DNA from: Rhizobiaceae bacterium | GTDB lineage: Bacteria; Pseudomonadota; Alphaproteobacteria; Rhizobiales; Rhizobiaceae | Assembly (NCBI GenBank): GCA_019635695.1 | Contig: JAHBYZ010000018.1 | Coordinates: 1 to 56,160, forward strand | Direction: 5' to 3' | Length of the DNA stretch: 56,160 nt | Part shown: in pieces, positions 16,310 through 25,021 of the stretch | Layout of the letters: every line of letters starts with the position of its first letter | Numbering within the stretch: position 1 is the first letter of the stretch | Translations under genes and position numbers: made by a program | Notes under the pieces: model-generated | The model's database searches: none | What the model saw: the letters and a program-made list of their open reading frames with translations, nothing else | What the model was told of the DNA's origin: nothing

Positions 16310-17566
16310 ATGAAATCCAGTCTTCTCAGCGCTGCCGTGCTGGTTGCGGCACTTGGACTCGCGGGCTGCACCGAAGGCTCGCTCGAGGACATTGCGCCCA
16401 AGGCCGAGCGGGCGCTGCCCGACAAGCTCGTCACCTCCATGCGCCACAAGGGCATGACCCGCACCTCGGCGATCATGCTGCGCATCTTCAAGGAAGAGGG
16501 CAAGCTGGAGGTCTGGAAGGCCAAGGATAACGGCCGCTACGACCTCGCCACCAGCTACGACATCTGCAAATGGTCCGGCGTGCTGGGGCCGAAGTTCACG
16601 GAAGGGGACCGCCAGGCGCCCGAGGGCTTCTATTCGGTCGCGCCGCACCAGATGAACCCGAAGTCGAGCTACCATCTGTCGTTCAACATCGGGTTCCCCA
16701 ACGCCTATGACCGCGCCCATGGCCGCACCGGCGCGAACCTGATGGTGCACGGCGCCTGCTCGTCCGCCGGCTGCTATTCGATGACCGACGATCAGGTCGA
16801 GGAGATCTACGCCTTCGCGCGCGACGCGTTCAAAGGCGGACAGACCGCATTCCAGGTGCAGGCTTTTCCGTTCCGCATGACCGCCGAGAACATGGCGCGC
16901 TACAGGAGTGATCCGAACTACGAGTTCTGGAAGAACCTGAAGGAAGGCTACGACCACTTCGAGATCACCAAGGTGCCGCCGAAGGTCGACGTGTGCGGCC
17001 GGCGCTATGTGTTCAACCAGATCACTGCCGACGGCCGCGGGTTCAACCCCGGTGCGGCGTGCCCGGCGAGTTCGGCCCCCGACGCAGTGGCCAGCGCCTA
17101 TCAGAGCTATCAGAGCAAGTACGAGGCGGCGTTCAACACCGCGATCGAGACCATGTCGGCAAGCCGGGGCAAGCCGGGGCAGTCGATCACCGGCATGCGC
17201 GAGGCCGCGCAGGTGGCCGACTGGTCGCGCCGCCGCGCCCGCGGCGAGAAGGTGACGCGGCTGCCGCCGAACCTGCACAAGGAGCCGCAGGTCGCGGCCG
17301 CGCCAGCGCCGCGCCAGGAGCCGGTTGCGCCGGCTGCCGCTCTCGCCACGCCACCCGCCGCGACGCCGGCGCCCGCGGGCGTGCCGGTGGCGGCGCCGGT
17401 TGCCGAACGCGGCGGCGCAGCGATCGCTTCGGTCCAGGAGACGCAGGCGGCGGCCCCGGTTCCCGCGACGAACCCGCAGGCCGCGCCGGCCCCGGAAGCG
17501 GAGCCGGAGAAGAAGCGTAACCGCATCCTCAACTTCTTCCGCCGCAAGAGCGGCGATGATTCCTGA
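16310..17566 (+). CDS. YafK-type L,D-transpeptidase family lipoprotein
   Basis: 418 residues. A lipoprotein signal ends in LGLAGC (C20). The YkuD-like catalytic domain covers about 70-230: EGFYSVAPHQMNPKSSYHLSFNIGFPN, then MVHGACSSAGCYSM with the active-site cysteine after SAG, the HG-x-CxSxGC arrangement of the YafK/DpaA subgroup. E. coli YafK (DpaA) hydrolyses the bond between Braun lipoprotein and peptidoglycan, so a cell-wall editing or attachment role is likely. The C-terminal 110 residues are Pro/Ala repeats ending in the basic KKRNRILNFFRRK. Its end overlaps the TusA-like gene by 11 nt. Confidence 0.88.
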   Translation: MKSSLLSAAVLVAALGLAGCTEGSLEDIAPKAERALPDKLVTSMRHKGMTRTSAIMLRIFKEEGKLEVWKAKDNGRYDLATSYDICKWSGVLGPKFTEGDRQAPEGFYSVAPHQMNPKSSYHLSFNIGFPNAYDRAHGRTGANLMVHGACSSAGCYSMTDDQVEEIYAFARDAFKGGQTAFQVQAFPFRMTAENMARYRSDPNYEFWKNLKEGYDHFEITKVPPKVDVCGRRYVFNQITADGRGFNPGAACPASSAPDAVASAYQSYQSKYEAAFNTAIETMSASRGKPGQSITGMREAAQVADWSRRRARGEKVTRLPPNLHKEPQVAAAPAPRQEPVAPAAALATPPAATPAPAGVPVAAPVAERGGAAIASVQETQAAAPVPATNPQAAPAPEAEPEKKRNRILNFFRRKSGDDS

Positions 17567-17840
17567 CCGTGCGAGCGGCGCTTCGCCAGCGGCTGCGCCC
17601 GATCTCTATGATCTGCGCGGCCTGAGCTGTCCGCTGCCAGTGCTCAAGACGCGGCGGCGGCTGGCCGGCATGGCCGCCGGCGCGCGGCTGTGGGTCGAGA
17701 CGACCGATCCGCTCGCGGCTCTCGACATCCCCGCCTTCTGCAACGAAGACGGCCATCGGCTGGTCGAGACGCTTGCCGTGGATGGCGGGAATCGTTTTCT
17801 GATCGAGAAGGGGTGGGCCCCTCGGGAATTCACCCCGTGA
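17556..17840 (+). CDS. TusA-like sulfur carrier protein
   Basis: 94 residues with the TusA/SirA signature: DLRGLSCPLPVLKTRR holds the persulfide-carrying cysteine in CPLP, followed by the compact two-layer fold with DPLAALDIPAFC and the end strand RFLIEKG. Members pass sulfur for tRNA thiolation or other sulfur chemistry; the specific partner is unknown. It starts inside the last codons of the transpeptidase gene (11-nt overlap) so translation is coupled, and it ends overlapping the convergent CobW gene by 11 nt. Confidence 0.87.
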   Translation: MIPDRASGASPAAAPDLYDLRGLSCPLPVLKTRRRLAGMAAGARLWVETTDPLAALDIPAFCNEDGHRLVETLAVDGGNRFLIEKGWAPREFTP

Positions 17841-18951
17841 AGCCGGGCACCGCCAGCGGGTTCTGCGTCAGCGCCACGCGGTCCGGCGTGTCCACGGCCG
17901 GCGCGCCCGTGAAGGCCGCGAACAGCTTTCGCACATAGGCCTCGTCGAGATCGAAGCCGATCAGCACCAGCCGGCTGCCGCGCGGGCCTTCCGGCCAGGC
18001 GGGCAGCCGCGCCGGCGGATGCAACAGCTTCTGCACGCCGTGGATGACCAGCGGCCGCTCGCGGCCCTCCTCCAGTTCCACGATGCCTTTCATGCGCAGC
18101 AGCCTCTCGCCCTCGACCGAGCGCAGCAGGTCGAGGAACATCACGATGGTCTGCCAAGCCACCGGCTTGTCGTGGACGAGCGAGAAACTCTTCACGCGCG
18201 GATCGTGGACGCCGTGGTGGTGATGATGACCGTCGTGGTCGTGGTCGTGGTCGTGATGATGATGGTGGTGATCGTCATGCGCCGCCTCGCCCAGCCACCG
18301 CGCGACGTCGGCCGATTTCGTCGCCGCATTCCACAGGCCGAGCCCGAACAAGGCGCCCGCGCCGCTTGCAGCCGGATCGTCGCCGTCGAGGATTGTCGCG
18401 TCGGCATTCAGCCGGGCGAGCCGCGCCGTGAGCGCCGCAACGGCGTCAGCGTCGGCCATGGCGCGCTTGCTCAGCACCAGCCGGTCGGCTACCGCCACCT
18501 GCCGCACCGACTCCACATGGTTGTCGAGCGTCGCCGCGCCATTCACGGCGTCAACGACGGTGACGACACCGTCGAGCGACAGCATGTCCGCCAGCACCGG
18601 GTGGCCCATCAGCGCCTGCAGCACCGGCACGGGATCGGCCAGCCCGGTGGTCTCGATGACGATGCGTTTCAGGGGCGCGATGCGGCCGGTCTGCATACGG
18701 TCGAGCAGGTCGGCCAATGTGTCGACCAGTTCGCCGCGCACCGCGCAGCACAAGCAGCCGTCGGACAGCTCGATCAGCCCTTCGGAGGACTGCTCGACCA
18801 GCAGATGGTCGATGCCGATGTCGCCGAGTTCGTTGACGATGACGGCCGTGCCCGCCGCCAGCGGGTCGCGCAGCAGGCGGTTGAGCAGCGTCGTCTTGCC
18901 GGCGCCGAGAAAGCCGGTCAGGACGGTGACCGGAACGGGTCCTTCGGTCAT
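17830..18951 (-). CDS. CobW/COG0523 P-loop GTPase, putative metal chaperone
   Basis: 373 residues. Walker A is GFLGAGKTT (13-21); the metal-binding CxCC is C66-L-C-C69 in DGCLCCAVRGEL; the G4 region and the C-terminal CobW_C domain (SFSLVHDKPVAW onward) follow. Between the two domains, about residues 225-245, runs a His/Asp tract with a six-His block, alternating DH and a five-His block. COG0523 proteins insert or traffic zinc, cobalt or other metals with GTP hydrolysis; which metal is not visible, and no Zur-type box was found nearby. It follows the D,D-carboxypeptidase gene by 8 nt and is probably co-transcribed, so metal supply to a cell-wall or periplasmic enzyme is one possibility. Confidence 0.92.
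   Translation of the reverse strand: MTEGPVPVTVLTGFLGAGKTTLLNRLLRDPLAAGTAVIVNELGDIGIDHLLVEQSSEGLIELSDGCLCCAVRGELVDTLADLLDRMQTGRIAPLKRIVIETTGLADPVPVLQALMGHPVLADMLSLDGVVTVVDAVNGAATLDNHVESVRQVAVADRLVLSKRAMADADAVAALTARLARLNADATILDGDDPAASGAGALFGLGLWNAATKSADVARWLGEAAHDDHHHHHHDHDHDHDGHHHHHGVHDPRVKSFSLVHDKPVAWQTIVMFLDLLRSVEGERLLRMKGIVELEEGRERPLVIHGVQKLLHPPARLPAWPEGPRGSRLVLIGFDLDEAYVRKLFAAFTGAPAVDTPDRVALTQNPLAVPGFTG
18213..18279 (-). repeat. Codon-level repeat encoding the His/Asp tract of the CobW protein
   Basis: Runs of GTG/ATG triplets surround three clean GTGGTC hexamers (18235-18252), read on the minus strand as His and Asp-His. Such tracts expand and contract by slippage in whole codons, so length is likely strain-variable. 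Confidence 0.75.
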
Positions 18952-18959
18952 CGGGCGCG

Positions 18960-20096
18960 CTAGCCGCCTTCCGCCACGCGCGGCGTGTAGTCGGGCCGCG
19001 GCGTCGGGACCGGGATGTCCAGTATGTCCGATGTCGCGGCCTGCTGCGTCGACGGGCCGGTGGCGCCGCCGAGAGCGACCTGGATGACGCGGCGCGGGCG
19101 GTCGAGCTCGCGCAGATGCGACGAGCGCAGCACGCGGCGGCCGTCTTCGGCGCGCTTGGCGAGCCGTTCCTTGCGCGCGGCGTCGGTGCAGATCGCCTCG
19201 CGCATGTTGGTCGCCTGGTTCTGCATGGCGCCGGAGGGGTTCATGGAGGCAAGCCGCGGCGCGCCGAAGCCGCCCTTCTCGAAGGCTTCGCCGAGCAACT
19301 CCGCCGCCTTCTCGTCGCGGTCCTCGACCGAGGTCTCGCCGATGACGACGGCAAGCAGCGTGCGGCCGCCGCGCGTGGCCGAGGCGACGAGATTGAAGCC
19401 CGACGGGCAGGTGTAGCCCGTCTTCATGCCGTCGGCGCCGGGGAAGCGTGCGATCAGGTTGTTGTGGTTCTCGATCAGCGCCTTGCCGGACTGGATCGCC
19501 TCGATCGAGAAGTAGGACAGATATTGCGGGAATTCCTTGCGGATCGCGGAGGCGAGCAGCGCGAGGTCGTGCGCGGTCGTGTACTGGCCGTCATTGTGCA
19601 GGCCGTGCGCGTTCACCCAGCGGCTGCCATTCATGCCGATCCGGCGGGCCTCGGCGTTCATCCGCGCTGCGAAGGCGGGTACCGAGCCGCCGACGCTTTC
19701 GGCCACGGCGGTCGCCACGTCGTTGGCGGACTTGACCATGAGGATCTTGACGGCGTTGTCGACGGTCAGCACCGAGCCCGGCTTGAAGCCCATCTTGCTC
19801 GGCGGTTCCTTGGCGGCGTTCTGCGAGACGCGGACGGGCGAGTTCATGGTGATCTCGCCGGCCCGGATGGCGCGGAACACCACATAGGTGGTCATCAGCT
19901 TGGTCAGCGAGGCGGGATACCAGCGGCGAAACGCGTCCTGCTGTTCGAGTACCTTGCCGCTGGCGAGGTCGACCACGAGGTGCGGGCCTGCCGCCGCCGG
20001 GGCCATGCCGCCCAATGCCCCCACGCCCAGCGTCGCCACGCCCAGCATCGCCATGTGGACGGCTGCTGCCGCCGACAGAATCGCTCTGGCTCTCAT
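18960..20096 (-). CDS. D-alanyl-D-alanine carboxypeptidase (PBP5/6 family)
   Basis: 378 residues. A long hydrophobic signal segment covers about 3-37 (ILSAAAAVHMAMLGVATLGVGALGG). All three penicillin-binding motifs are present: SxxK at S63-LT-K66, SxN at S124-A-N126 and KTG at 226-228 (GMKTGYTC). It trims the terminal D-Ala of peptidoglycan pentapeptides in the periplasm. The region after the catalytic domain (from about 265) is a rhizobial-type C-terminal extension ending in a Pro/Arg-rich tail rather than the classical amphipathic anchor. ATG 20096 is preferred over GTG 20108. Upstream of a CobW GTPase in one unit. Confidence 0.92.
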   Translation of the reverse strand: MRARAILSAAAAVHMAMLGVATLGVGALGGMAPAAAGPHLVVDLASGKVLEQQDAFRRWYPASLTKLMTTYVVFRAIRAGEITMNSPVRVSQNAAKEPPSKMGFKPGSVLTVDNAVKILMVKSANDVATAVAESVGGSVPAFAARMNAEARRIGMNGSRWVNAHGLHNDGQYTTAHDLALLASAIRKEFPQYLSYFSIEAIQSGKALIENHNNLIARFPGADGMKTGYTCPSGFNLVASATRGGRTLLAVVIGETSVEDRDEKAAELLGEAFEKGGFGAPRLASMNPSGAMQNQATNMREAICTDAARKERLAKRAEDGRRVLRSSHLRELDRPRRVIQVALGGATGPSTQQAATSDILDIPVPTPRPDYTPRVAEGG

Positions 20097-20325
20097 CGAA
20101 AGTCCCACTCGCCTCTTGCCGTTGCGCCCGGGGCTTCTCTAGACTTCCCGCTCACGCCGGCGGAAGCCGGAAAGTCGAAGCCACGCCGGAGCCTGCCCGC
20201 CAGTTCCACGACGTATTGCCCCGTTACTTACCGCATGTGTCGCCATGAAGGCAAAGCGGGGCGAGTCACGTTTTTGAAAGGGCGTTGCGCGGGCGACTGC
20301 AATCGAGCCGAAAGTGAAAGACCGA

Positions 20326-21489
20326 ATGCCGATCCTGAACCGCGTCGCCGAAATGCAGGACGAGATCGCCGGATGGCGCCGGCACCTGCACACCATACCC
20401 GAGATTCTCTACGAGACGCACAAGACGTCGGCCTTCATCGCCGAACGGCTGCGCGAGTTCGGCTGCGACGAGGTGGCGACCGGCATCGGCCGCACCGGTG
20501 TGGTTGGCCTCATCAAGGGGCGACTGGGCGACGGGCCGACAGTCGGCCTGCGCGCCGACATGGATGCGCTGCCGCTGTCGGAGATCACGGGCAAGCCATG
20601 GGCTTCGACCCATCCGAATGCGATGCATGCATGCGGCCATGACGGCCATTCGGCCATGCTTCTGGGCGCTGCCAAGTATCTGGCCGAGACGCGCAATTTC
20701 CGCGGTGCGGTGGCGGTCATCTTCCAGCCGGCCGAGGAAGGCGGCGCGGGCGGCAAGGCAATGGTCGACGACGGCATGATGGAGCGTTTCGGCATCGAGC
20801 GCGTGTTCGGCATGCACAACATGCCGGGCCTGCCGGTCGGCAGCTTCGCCATCCGTCCCGGCGCGATGATGGCGGCGACGGCCGAGTTCGACATCACGGT
20901 CAAGGGCCGCGGCGGCCACGCCGCGCAGCCGCACCAGACGATCGACCCGATCGTCACGGCCGCGGCCATGATCACCGCGCTGCAGACGATTGCCGCGCGC
21001 AGCACCGATCCGATCGAATCGGTGGTCGTGTCGGTGACGCGCATTTCCGCTGGCGACGCCTACAACATCATCCCGGAAAGCGCGCATTTCGCCGGGACCA
21101 TCCGAACCCTGAAGAACGAGGTCGCGGAAAACGCCTTCAAGCGCATGCGCGCCATTTGCGAGGGCGTGGCGGCCGCACACGGGGCGACGGTCGAGGTCTC
21201 CATCGACGTCAATTACCCGGTCACGTTCAACCACGCCGCCGACACCGAGTTCGCCACCGGCGTTGCGCAGGGCATCGCCGGCGAGCCGCATGTCGTCACC
21301 AACGTGGCGCCGGTGATGGGCGGCGAGGACTTCTCCTACATGCTGGAAGCGCGGCCCGGCGCCTTCATCTTCATGGGCAACGGGCAGACCGCCAACCTGC
21401 ACAACCCCGCCTACGACTTCAACGACGAGGCCATCCCGCACGGCGTGAGCTACTGGGTGAAACTGGCGGAGACGTCGCTGGCGGCGTGA
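20326..21489 (+). CDS. M20 family amidohydrolase (hippurate hydrolase/HipO type)
   Basis: 387 residues. Zinc-site motifs of the M20D subfamily are visible: GLRADMDALPL, HACGHDGHSAMLLGAA, FQPAEEGGAGGKAM and late GGEDFSYML; the lid domain contains GRGGHAAQPHQTIDPI. Substrates in the family are N-acyl amino acids such as hippurate or IAA conjugates; the actual one is unknown. The ATG at 20326 (MPILNRVAEMQDEI) matches rhizobial homologues, while GTG 20314 adds four residues. The 229 nt to the divergent D,D-carboxypeptidase hold no clear operator. Confidence 0.92.
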   Translation: MPILNRVAEMQDEIAGWRRHLHTIPEILYETHKTSAFIAERLREFGCDEVATGIGRTGVVGLIKGRLGDGPTVGLRADMDALPLSEITGKPWASTHPNAMHACGHDGHSAMLLGAAKYLAETRNFRGAVAVIFQPAEEGGAGGKAMVDDGMMERFGIERVFGMHNMPGLPVGSFAIRPGAMMAATAEFDITVKGRGGHAAQPHQTIDPIVTAAAMITALQTIAARSTDPIESVVVSVTRISAGDAYNIIPESAHFAGTIRTLKNEVAENAFKRMRAICEGVAAAHGATVEVSIDVNYPVTFNHAADTEFATGVAQGIAGEPHVVTNVAPVMGGEDFSYMLEARPGAFIFMGNGQTANLHNPAYDFNDEAIPHGVSYWVKLAETSLAA

Positions 21490-21559
21490 TGCTTCCCGGC
21501 CTCATCGTTTCGACAGGGCGCTCCTGCCGAGGGCGCCCGCATTCGCCCCGCTCGCGCCC

Positions 21560-21588
21560 TTGGCGCGGGCGCGCGCATTCGCTATGTA
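21560..21588 (+). promoter_or_regulatory. Promoter of tRNA-Arg
   Basis: TTGGCG at 21560-21565 and TATGTA at 21583-21588 with 17-nt spacing place the start about 10 nt before the tRNA. Position and spacing make this a convincing housekeeping promoter. Confidence 0.6.
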
Positions 21589-21597
21589 GCCGCCAGT

Positions 21598-21674
21598 GGT
21601 CCCGTAGCTCAGTAGGATAGAGCGGCAGATTCCTAATCTGTAGGTCACAGGTTCGATTCCTGTCGGGATCACCA
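21598..21674 (+). tRNA. tRNA-Arg (anticodon CCT)
   Basis: 77 nt with CCA encoded. The acceptor stem GGTCCCG pairs with CGGGATC (one G-T), the D arm contains AGCTCAGTAGGATAGAGC, the anticodon loop TTCCTAA gives CCT between GCAGA and TCTGT, and the T arm GTTCGATTC is canonical. It reads AGG. No integrase gene or repeated 3' end nearby suggests use as an attachment site here. Confidence 0.97.
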
Positions 21675-21842
21675 CTGCATTTCGCATCCTGCTGAAACTG
21701 CGTGCGCCGCGGACGGGAGCGTGGCGCGTTTCGATCTTCCAATGCAGCGGATTGGCGAAAGCGCGGAAAATTGCTCGGCGCCAAAGTGGACACTTACCAT
21801 CATGTTCTGTAACAAGCGCCGGTGGAAGCGGCGCGGAAGAAC

Positions 21843-22694
21843 ATGTCGAACCCGAACTGGACCCTCAAGGACGAGATCCGCGAATACTGGTCGATACGGT
21901 CGGAGACGTTCGACCTGTCGCCCGGCCACGAGATTTTCGGCGATGACGAGCGCGCGGCCTGGCATACGCTGATCCGCCGGCACCTCGGCAATGGCGAGGG
22001 CCGCGCCGTGCTCGACCTTGCCAGCGGCACCGGCGTGATCTCGCGGCTGCTGTCGGAGACCGGGTTCAAGGTGACGGGGCTCGACTTCTCCGAGCCGATG
22101 CTCGAACGGGCGCGCAGGAAGCACAAGGCGCTGAAGACCGGCGCCACCTTCCTGATCGGCGACGCCGAGGACACCCGTCAGCCGGACGACCACTACGACG
22201 CGATCACCACGCGGCACCTGGTCTGGACGCTGCCCGACCCGGCCGCCGCCTTCGCCGACTGGTTCCGCGTGCTGAAGCCGGGCGGCACGGTGCTGATCGT
22301 CGATTCCGACATGGCGGCGCGCAGCCTCTCCCAGCGCGTCATGCGCAGGATCGCGGCATGGGTGAAGGCGATCACGCCCAATCCGGCCACCACGCATGGC
22401 GTCGATCGCGCCGTGCACAACCGCATCCTTGAGCGCGTGCATTTCTCGAAGGGCGCGCAGCCCGAGGCCATCGCGGCGCTGCTCGCCGAGGCGGGCTTCG
22501 AGAACATCGTCATTGATCGCGACCACGGTGCCATTCGAAAGGCCCAGGGCCGCCACATGCCGCTGCACCAGCGGATCGATCGAGCCAGCCAGGACCGCTA
22601 CGCGATCCGAGCCAGCAAACCATCGCAACCTGCCGCCGTGGCGCCCGAAGGGGCCAGGGACAGAACGCGGATGGGGCTGGCAGCCGCAGGCTGA
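21843..22694 (+). CDS. Class I SAM-dependent methyltransferase
   Basis: 283 residues. Motif I is VLDLASGTGVISRLL, motif II ends in VTGLDFSEPMLERAR, then GDAEDTRQPDDHYDAITTRHLVWTLPDP and the post-III WFRVLKPGGTVLIVD, typical of the Methyltransf_11/25 group acting on small molecules. The last 40 residues are basic and low in structure. ATG 21843 is chosen; a GTG at 21822 is possible. It stands 38 nt before an iron/cobalamin-type ABC importer and is probably in the same unit, so it may modify the imported ligand or metallophore; this is inferred from context only. Confidence 0.85.
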   Translation: MSNPNWTLKDEIREYWSIRSETFDLSPGHEIFGDDERAAWHTLIRRHLGNGEGRAVLDLASGTGVISRLLSETGFKVTGLDFSEPMLERARRKHKALKTGATFLIGDAEDTRQPDDHYDAITTRHLVWTLPDPAAAFADWFRVLKPGGTVLIVDSDMAARSLSQRVMRRIAAWVKAITPNPATTHGVDRAVHNRILERVHFSKGAQPEAIAALLAEAGFENIVIDRDHGAIRKAQGRHMPLHQRIDRASQDRYAIRASKPSQPAAVAPEGARDRTRMGLAAAG

Positions 22695-22732
22695 GGCCCT
22701 TTCCGCGCGGCGGCGCCTGGAAGGAGGGTAGC

Positions 22733-23896
22733 ATGCTCGGACTGGAAGGCACGCGCCGGCGCGTGCTTGGAATGCTCGGTGGCGCGTTTGCCGCCGTCGC
22801 GCTCATCGGCGGTCTGTCGACCGCGGCGGTGGCGCAGGACAAGATCACGGTTACCGACCTCGCCGGTCGTACGGTCGAGGTGCCGCACGGCGCCAGGAAG
22901 GTGATCCTCGGCGAAGGCCGCATGTTCTATGCGACCGTCGTGTTCAACAAGGACAATCCGTTCGAGCAGCTGGCGGCGATCGGTGACGACCTGCCGAAGT
23001 TCGATCCCGACACCTGGAACAAGTATCTCGCCCGCTTCCCGAACGCCAAGGACGTGCCGACGATCGGCGCGGCCGCGTCGAGCGACTTCAGCGTCGAGAA
23101 AGCGCTGGAGCTCGACGTCGATGTGCTGGTGGTGACGCTCGGCTTCTACGACAAGATCAAGGAAAGCGGCATCATCGACACGCTGGAGAAAGCCGGCGTG
23201 CCGACCGTGTTCGTCGACTTCCGCGAGCGCCCGACGCAGAACACCGTGCCGTCGATCCTGCTGCTCGGCCGCATCTTCGGCAAGGAGGCTCAGGCGCAGG
23301 AATTCGCCGACTTCTACATGTCGGAGATGCGCAAGGTGTACAATGTCACCGTCAAGCTCAAGCAGGACGAGCGTCCGCTGGTCTTCGCCGAGCAGGCGGC
23401 AGGTCTCGATCCCGCCGTGTGCTGCCGTTCGTTCGGCAGCTTCAACTTCGGCGAGTTCATCACCGAAGCCGGCGGCTTCAACTGGGGTTCGAAGTTCTTC
23501 TCCGGCGCCGGCGGGGTCGTGAACCCCGAGAAGATCATCGTCGACGATCCGGCCTATGTCATGGTCACCGGCGCCAACTGGTCGAACTCCAACCCCGGCA
23601 ACATCGCCGTGTGGCTGGGCTACGAGATGACCGAGGAGAAAGCGCAGGCGCAGCTCAAGGGGCTGATGCAGCGCACCGGCTTCCCGGAGCTGACGGCGGT
23701 CAAGAACAACAACGTGATGGCCGTCTACCACCAGTTCTACCAGAGCCCTTACCATTTCGTGGCGGTGCAGGCGCTGGCCAAGTGGCTGCATCCCGACAAG
23801 TTCGCCGACCTCGACCCGCACGCGACCTTCAAGGAGCTGCACGAGCGCTTCCTGCCGATCGATGTGTCCGGCGTGTTCTGGACCTCGCTCAAGTGA
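22733..23896 (+). CDS. Periplasmic binding protein of an iron-siderophore/cobalamin-type ABC transporter
   Basis: 387 residues, class III (FecB/BtuF-like) binding protein: two lobes joined by a long helix, with ITVTDLAGRTVEVP at the start, DVLVVTLGFYDKI in the middle and HQFYQSPYHFVAVQALAKWLHPD near the end. The signal TRRRVLGMLGGAFAAVALIGG carries consecutive arginines in a Tat-like frame before a cleavage site at AVA-QD. A vicinal cysteine pair, C230-C231, in the AGLDPAVCCRSFG segment near the ligand cleft is unusual. AGGAGG before the ATG marks a strong start. A very stable hairpin follows, suggesting it is made in excess over the permease. Ligand unknown. Confidence 0.9.
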   Translation: MLGLEGTRRRVLGMLGGAFAAVALIGGLSTAAVAQDKITVTDLAGRTVEVPHGARKVILGEGRMFYATVVFNKDNPFEQLAAIGDDLPKFDPDTWNKYLARFPNAKDVPTIGAAASSDFSVEKALELDVDVLVVTLGFYDKIKESGIIDTLEKAGVPTVFVDFRERPTQNTVPSILLLGRIFGKEAQAQEFADFYMSEMRKVYNVTVKLKQDERPLVFAEQAAGLDPAVCCRSFGSFNFGEFITEAGGFNWGSKFFSGAGGVVNPEKIIVDDPAYVMVTGANWSNSNPGNIAVWLGYEMTEEKAQAQLKGLMQRTGFPELTAVKNNNVMAVYHQFYQSPYHFVAVQALAKWLHPDKFADLDPHATFKELHERFLPIDVSGVFWTSLK

Positions 23897-23903
23897 ACCA
23901 ATA

Positions 23904-23936
23904 CGGCGGCCGCCCCGTGCGGCCGCCGCTTCTTTT
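23904..23936 (+). terminator. Intra-operon hairpin terminator/attenuator
   Basis: A perfect 10-bp stem (CGGCGGCCGC 23904-23913 with GCGGCCGCCG 23919-23928) with CCCGT loop, followed by CTTCTTTT. It lies between binding protein and permease, a common way to set higher binding-protein levels. Confidence 0.7.
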
Positions 23937-23949
23937 CAGGGAACACCGC

Positions 23950-25008
23950 ATGGCCGACATAGCGATCCCAAGCGCCGGCGAACGATACCGCCGCCGCATC
24001 TATCGCAAGTCGCTCTTCGTGCTGGGCGCGTTTGCGGCGCTGGTGCTGGCGGTGTGCATAGACATTGGCGTCGGCCCCGGCTGGTATTCTCCGGCCGAGG
24101 TGTTCCGGGCGCTGGTCATGCCTGACACGGTGGAGCCGAAACTCGCGATCATCGTGTGGGACGTGCGCCTGCCGGTGGCGGTCATGGCGGTGATGATCGG
24201 CGCGATGCTCGGTGTCGCCGGCGCGCAGATGCAGACCATCCTGCACAATCCGCTGGCCGACCCGTTCACGCTCGGCATCTCGTCCGCCGCCAGCTTCGGC
24301 GCGGCACTTGCCATCGCGGTCGGCGTCGGCCTGTGGCCAGCCGGCGGCACGTTCTTCATCGCCGCCAATGCCTTCATCTTCGCGCTGGGCACGTCGCTGG
24401 TGCTGTTCGCGTTCACGCGCATGCGCGGCGTCACCATCGAGACTTTTGTCCTCGTCGGCATCGCTTTGTTCTTCACCTTCAATGCGCTGCTCGCCTTCAT
24501 CCAGTACCATTCGTCGGAATCGCAGCTGCAGCAGATCATCTTCTGGATGATGGGTTCGCTGGCGCGCGCCACCTGGACCAAGATCGCCATCTGCGCCGGG
24601 CTGCTTGCGCTGGTGGTGCCGCTCGCCTGGGCGCGCAACTCGATGATGACGGCGCTGACCATGGGCGACGAGCGCGCCGCCAGCCTCGGCGTTCCCGTGG
24701 CGCGGCTGCGGCTGGAGATGCTCGCCTCCATCTCGCTGCTGGCGGCCACCGCCACCGCCTTCGTCGGCACGATCGGCTTCGTCGGCCTGGTCGGCCCGCA
24801 TATAGCGCGCATGCTGGTCGGCGAGGACCAGCGCTATTTTCTGCCGGTTTCGGCGGCGGCGGGCGCGATCATCCTGTCGGCGGCGTCGACGCTGGCCAAG
24901 GGCATCACGCCGGGCGTGATCTATCCGATCGGCATCATCACCGCGCTGGTCGGCGTGCCGTTCTTCCTCAGCCTCGTCATGTCGATACGACGGGAGACGT
25001 GGCGATGA
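23950..25008 (+). CDS. FecCD-family ABC transporter permease
   Basis: 352 residues, about nine to ten membrane helices, inner-membrane channel subunit of a siderophore/heme/B12-type importer. Diagnostic FecCD blocks: WDVRLPVAVMAVMIGAMLGVAGAQMQTILHNPLADPFTLGISS, FWMMGSLARATW, LTMGDERAASLGVPVARLRL (coupling helix) and GTIGFVGLVGPHIARMLVGEDQRYFLP. Only one permease gene exists, so the channel should be a homodimer. Its stop is 13 nt before the ATPase start. Confidence 0.94.
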   Translation: MADIAIPSAGERYRRRIYRKSLFVLGAFAALVLAVCIDIGVGPGWYSPAEVFRALVMPDTVEPKLAIIVWDVRLPVAVMAVMIGAMLGVAGAQMQTILHNPLADPFTLGISSAASFGAALAIAVGVGLWPAGGTFFIAANAFIFALGTSLVLFAFTRMRGVTIETFVLVGIALFFTFNALLAFIQYHSSESQLQQIIFWMMGSLARATWTKIAICAGLLALVVPLAWARNSMMTALTMGDERAASLGVPVARLRLEMLASISLLAATATAFVGTIGFVGLVGPHIARMLVGEDQRYFLPVSAAAGAIILSAASTLAKGITPGVIYPIGIITALVGVPFFLSLVMSIRRETWR

Positions 25009-25021
25009 GGAGGGCGGGGAG

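Noticed and set aside
20097..20325. Zur or Fur-type box upstream of the carboxypeptidase-CobW unit
   Set aside because: The gap is GC-rich and holds no AT-rich palindrome resembling a zinc or iron regulator site.
21598..21674. tRNA-Arg as an attachment site of an integrated element
   Set aside because: No integrase next to it and no repeat of the tRNA 3' end noticed downstream; the XerD at 14119 is the housekeeping enzyme.
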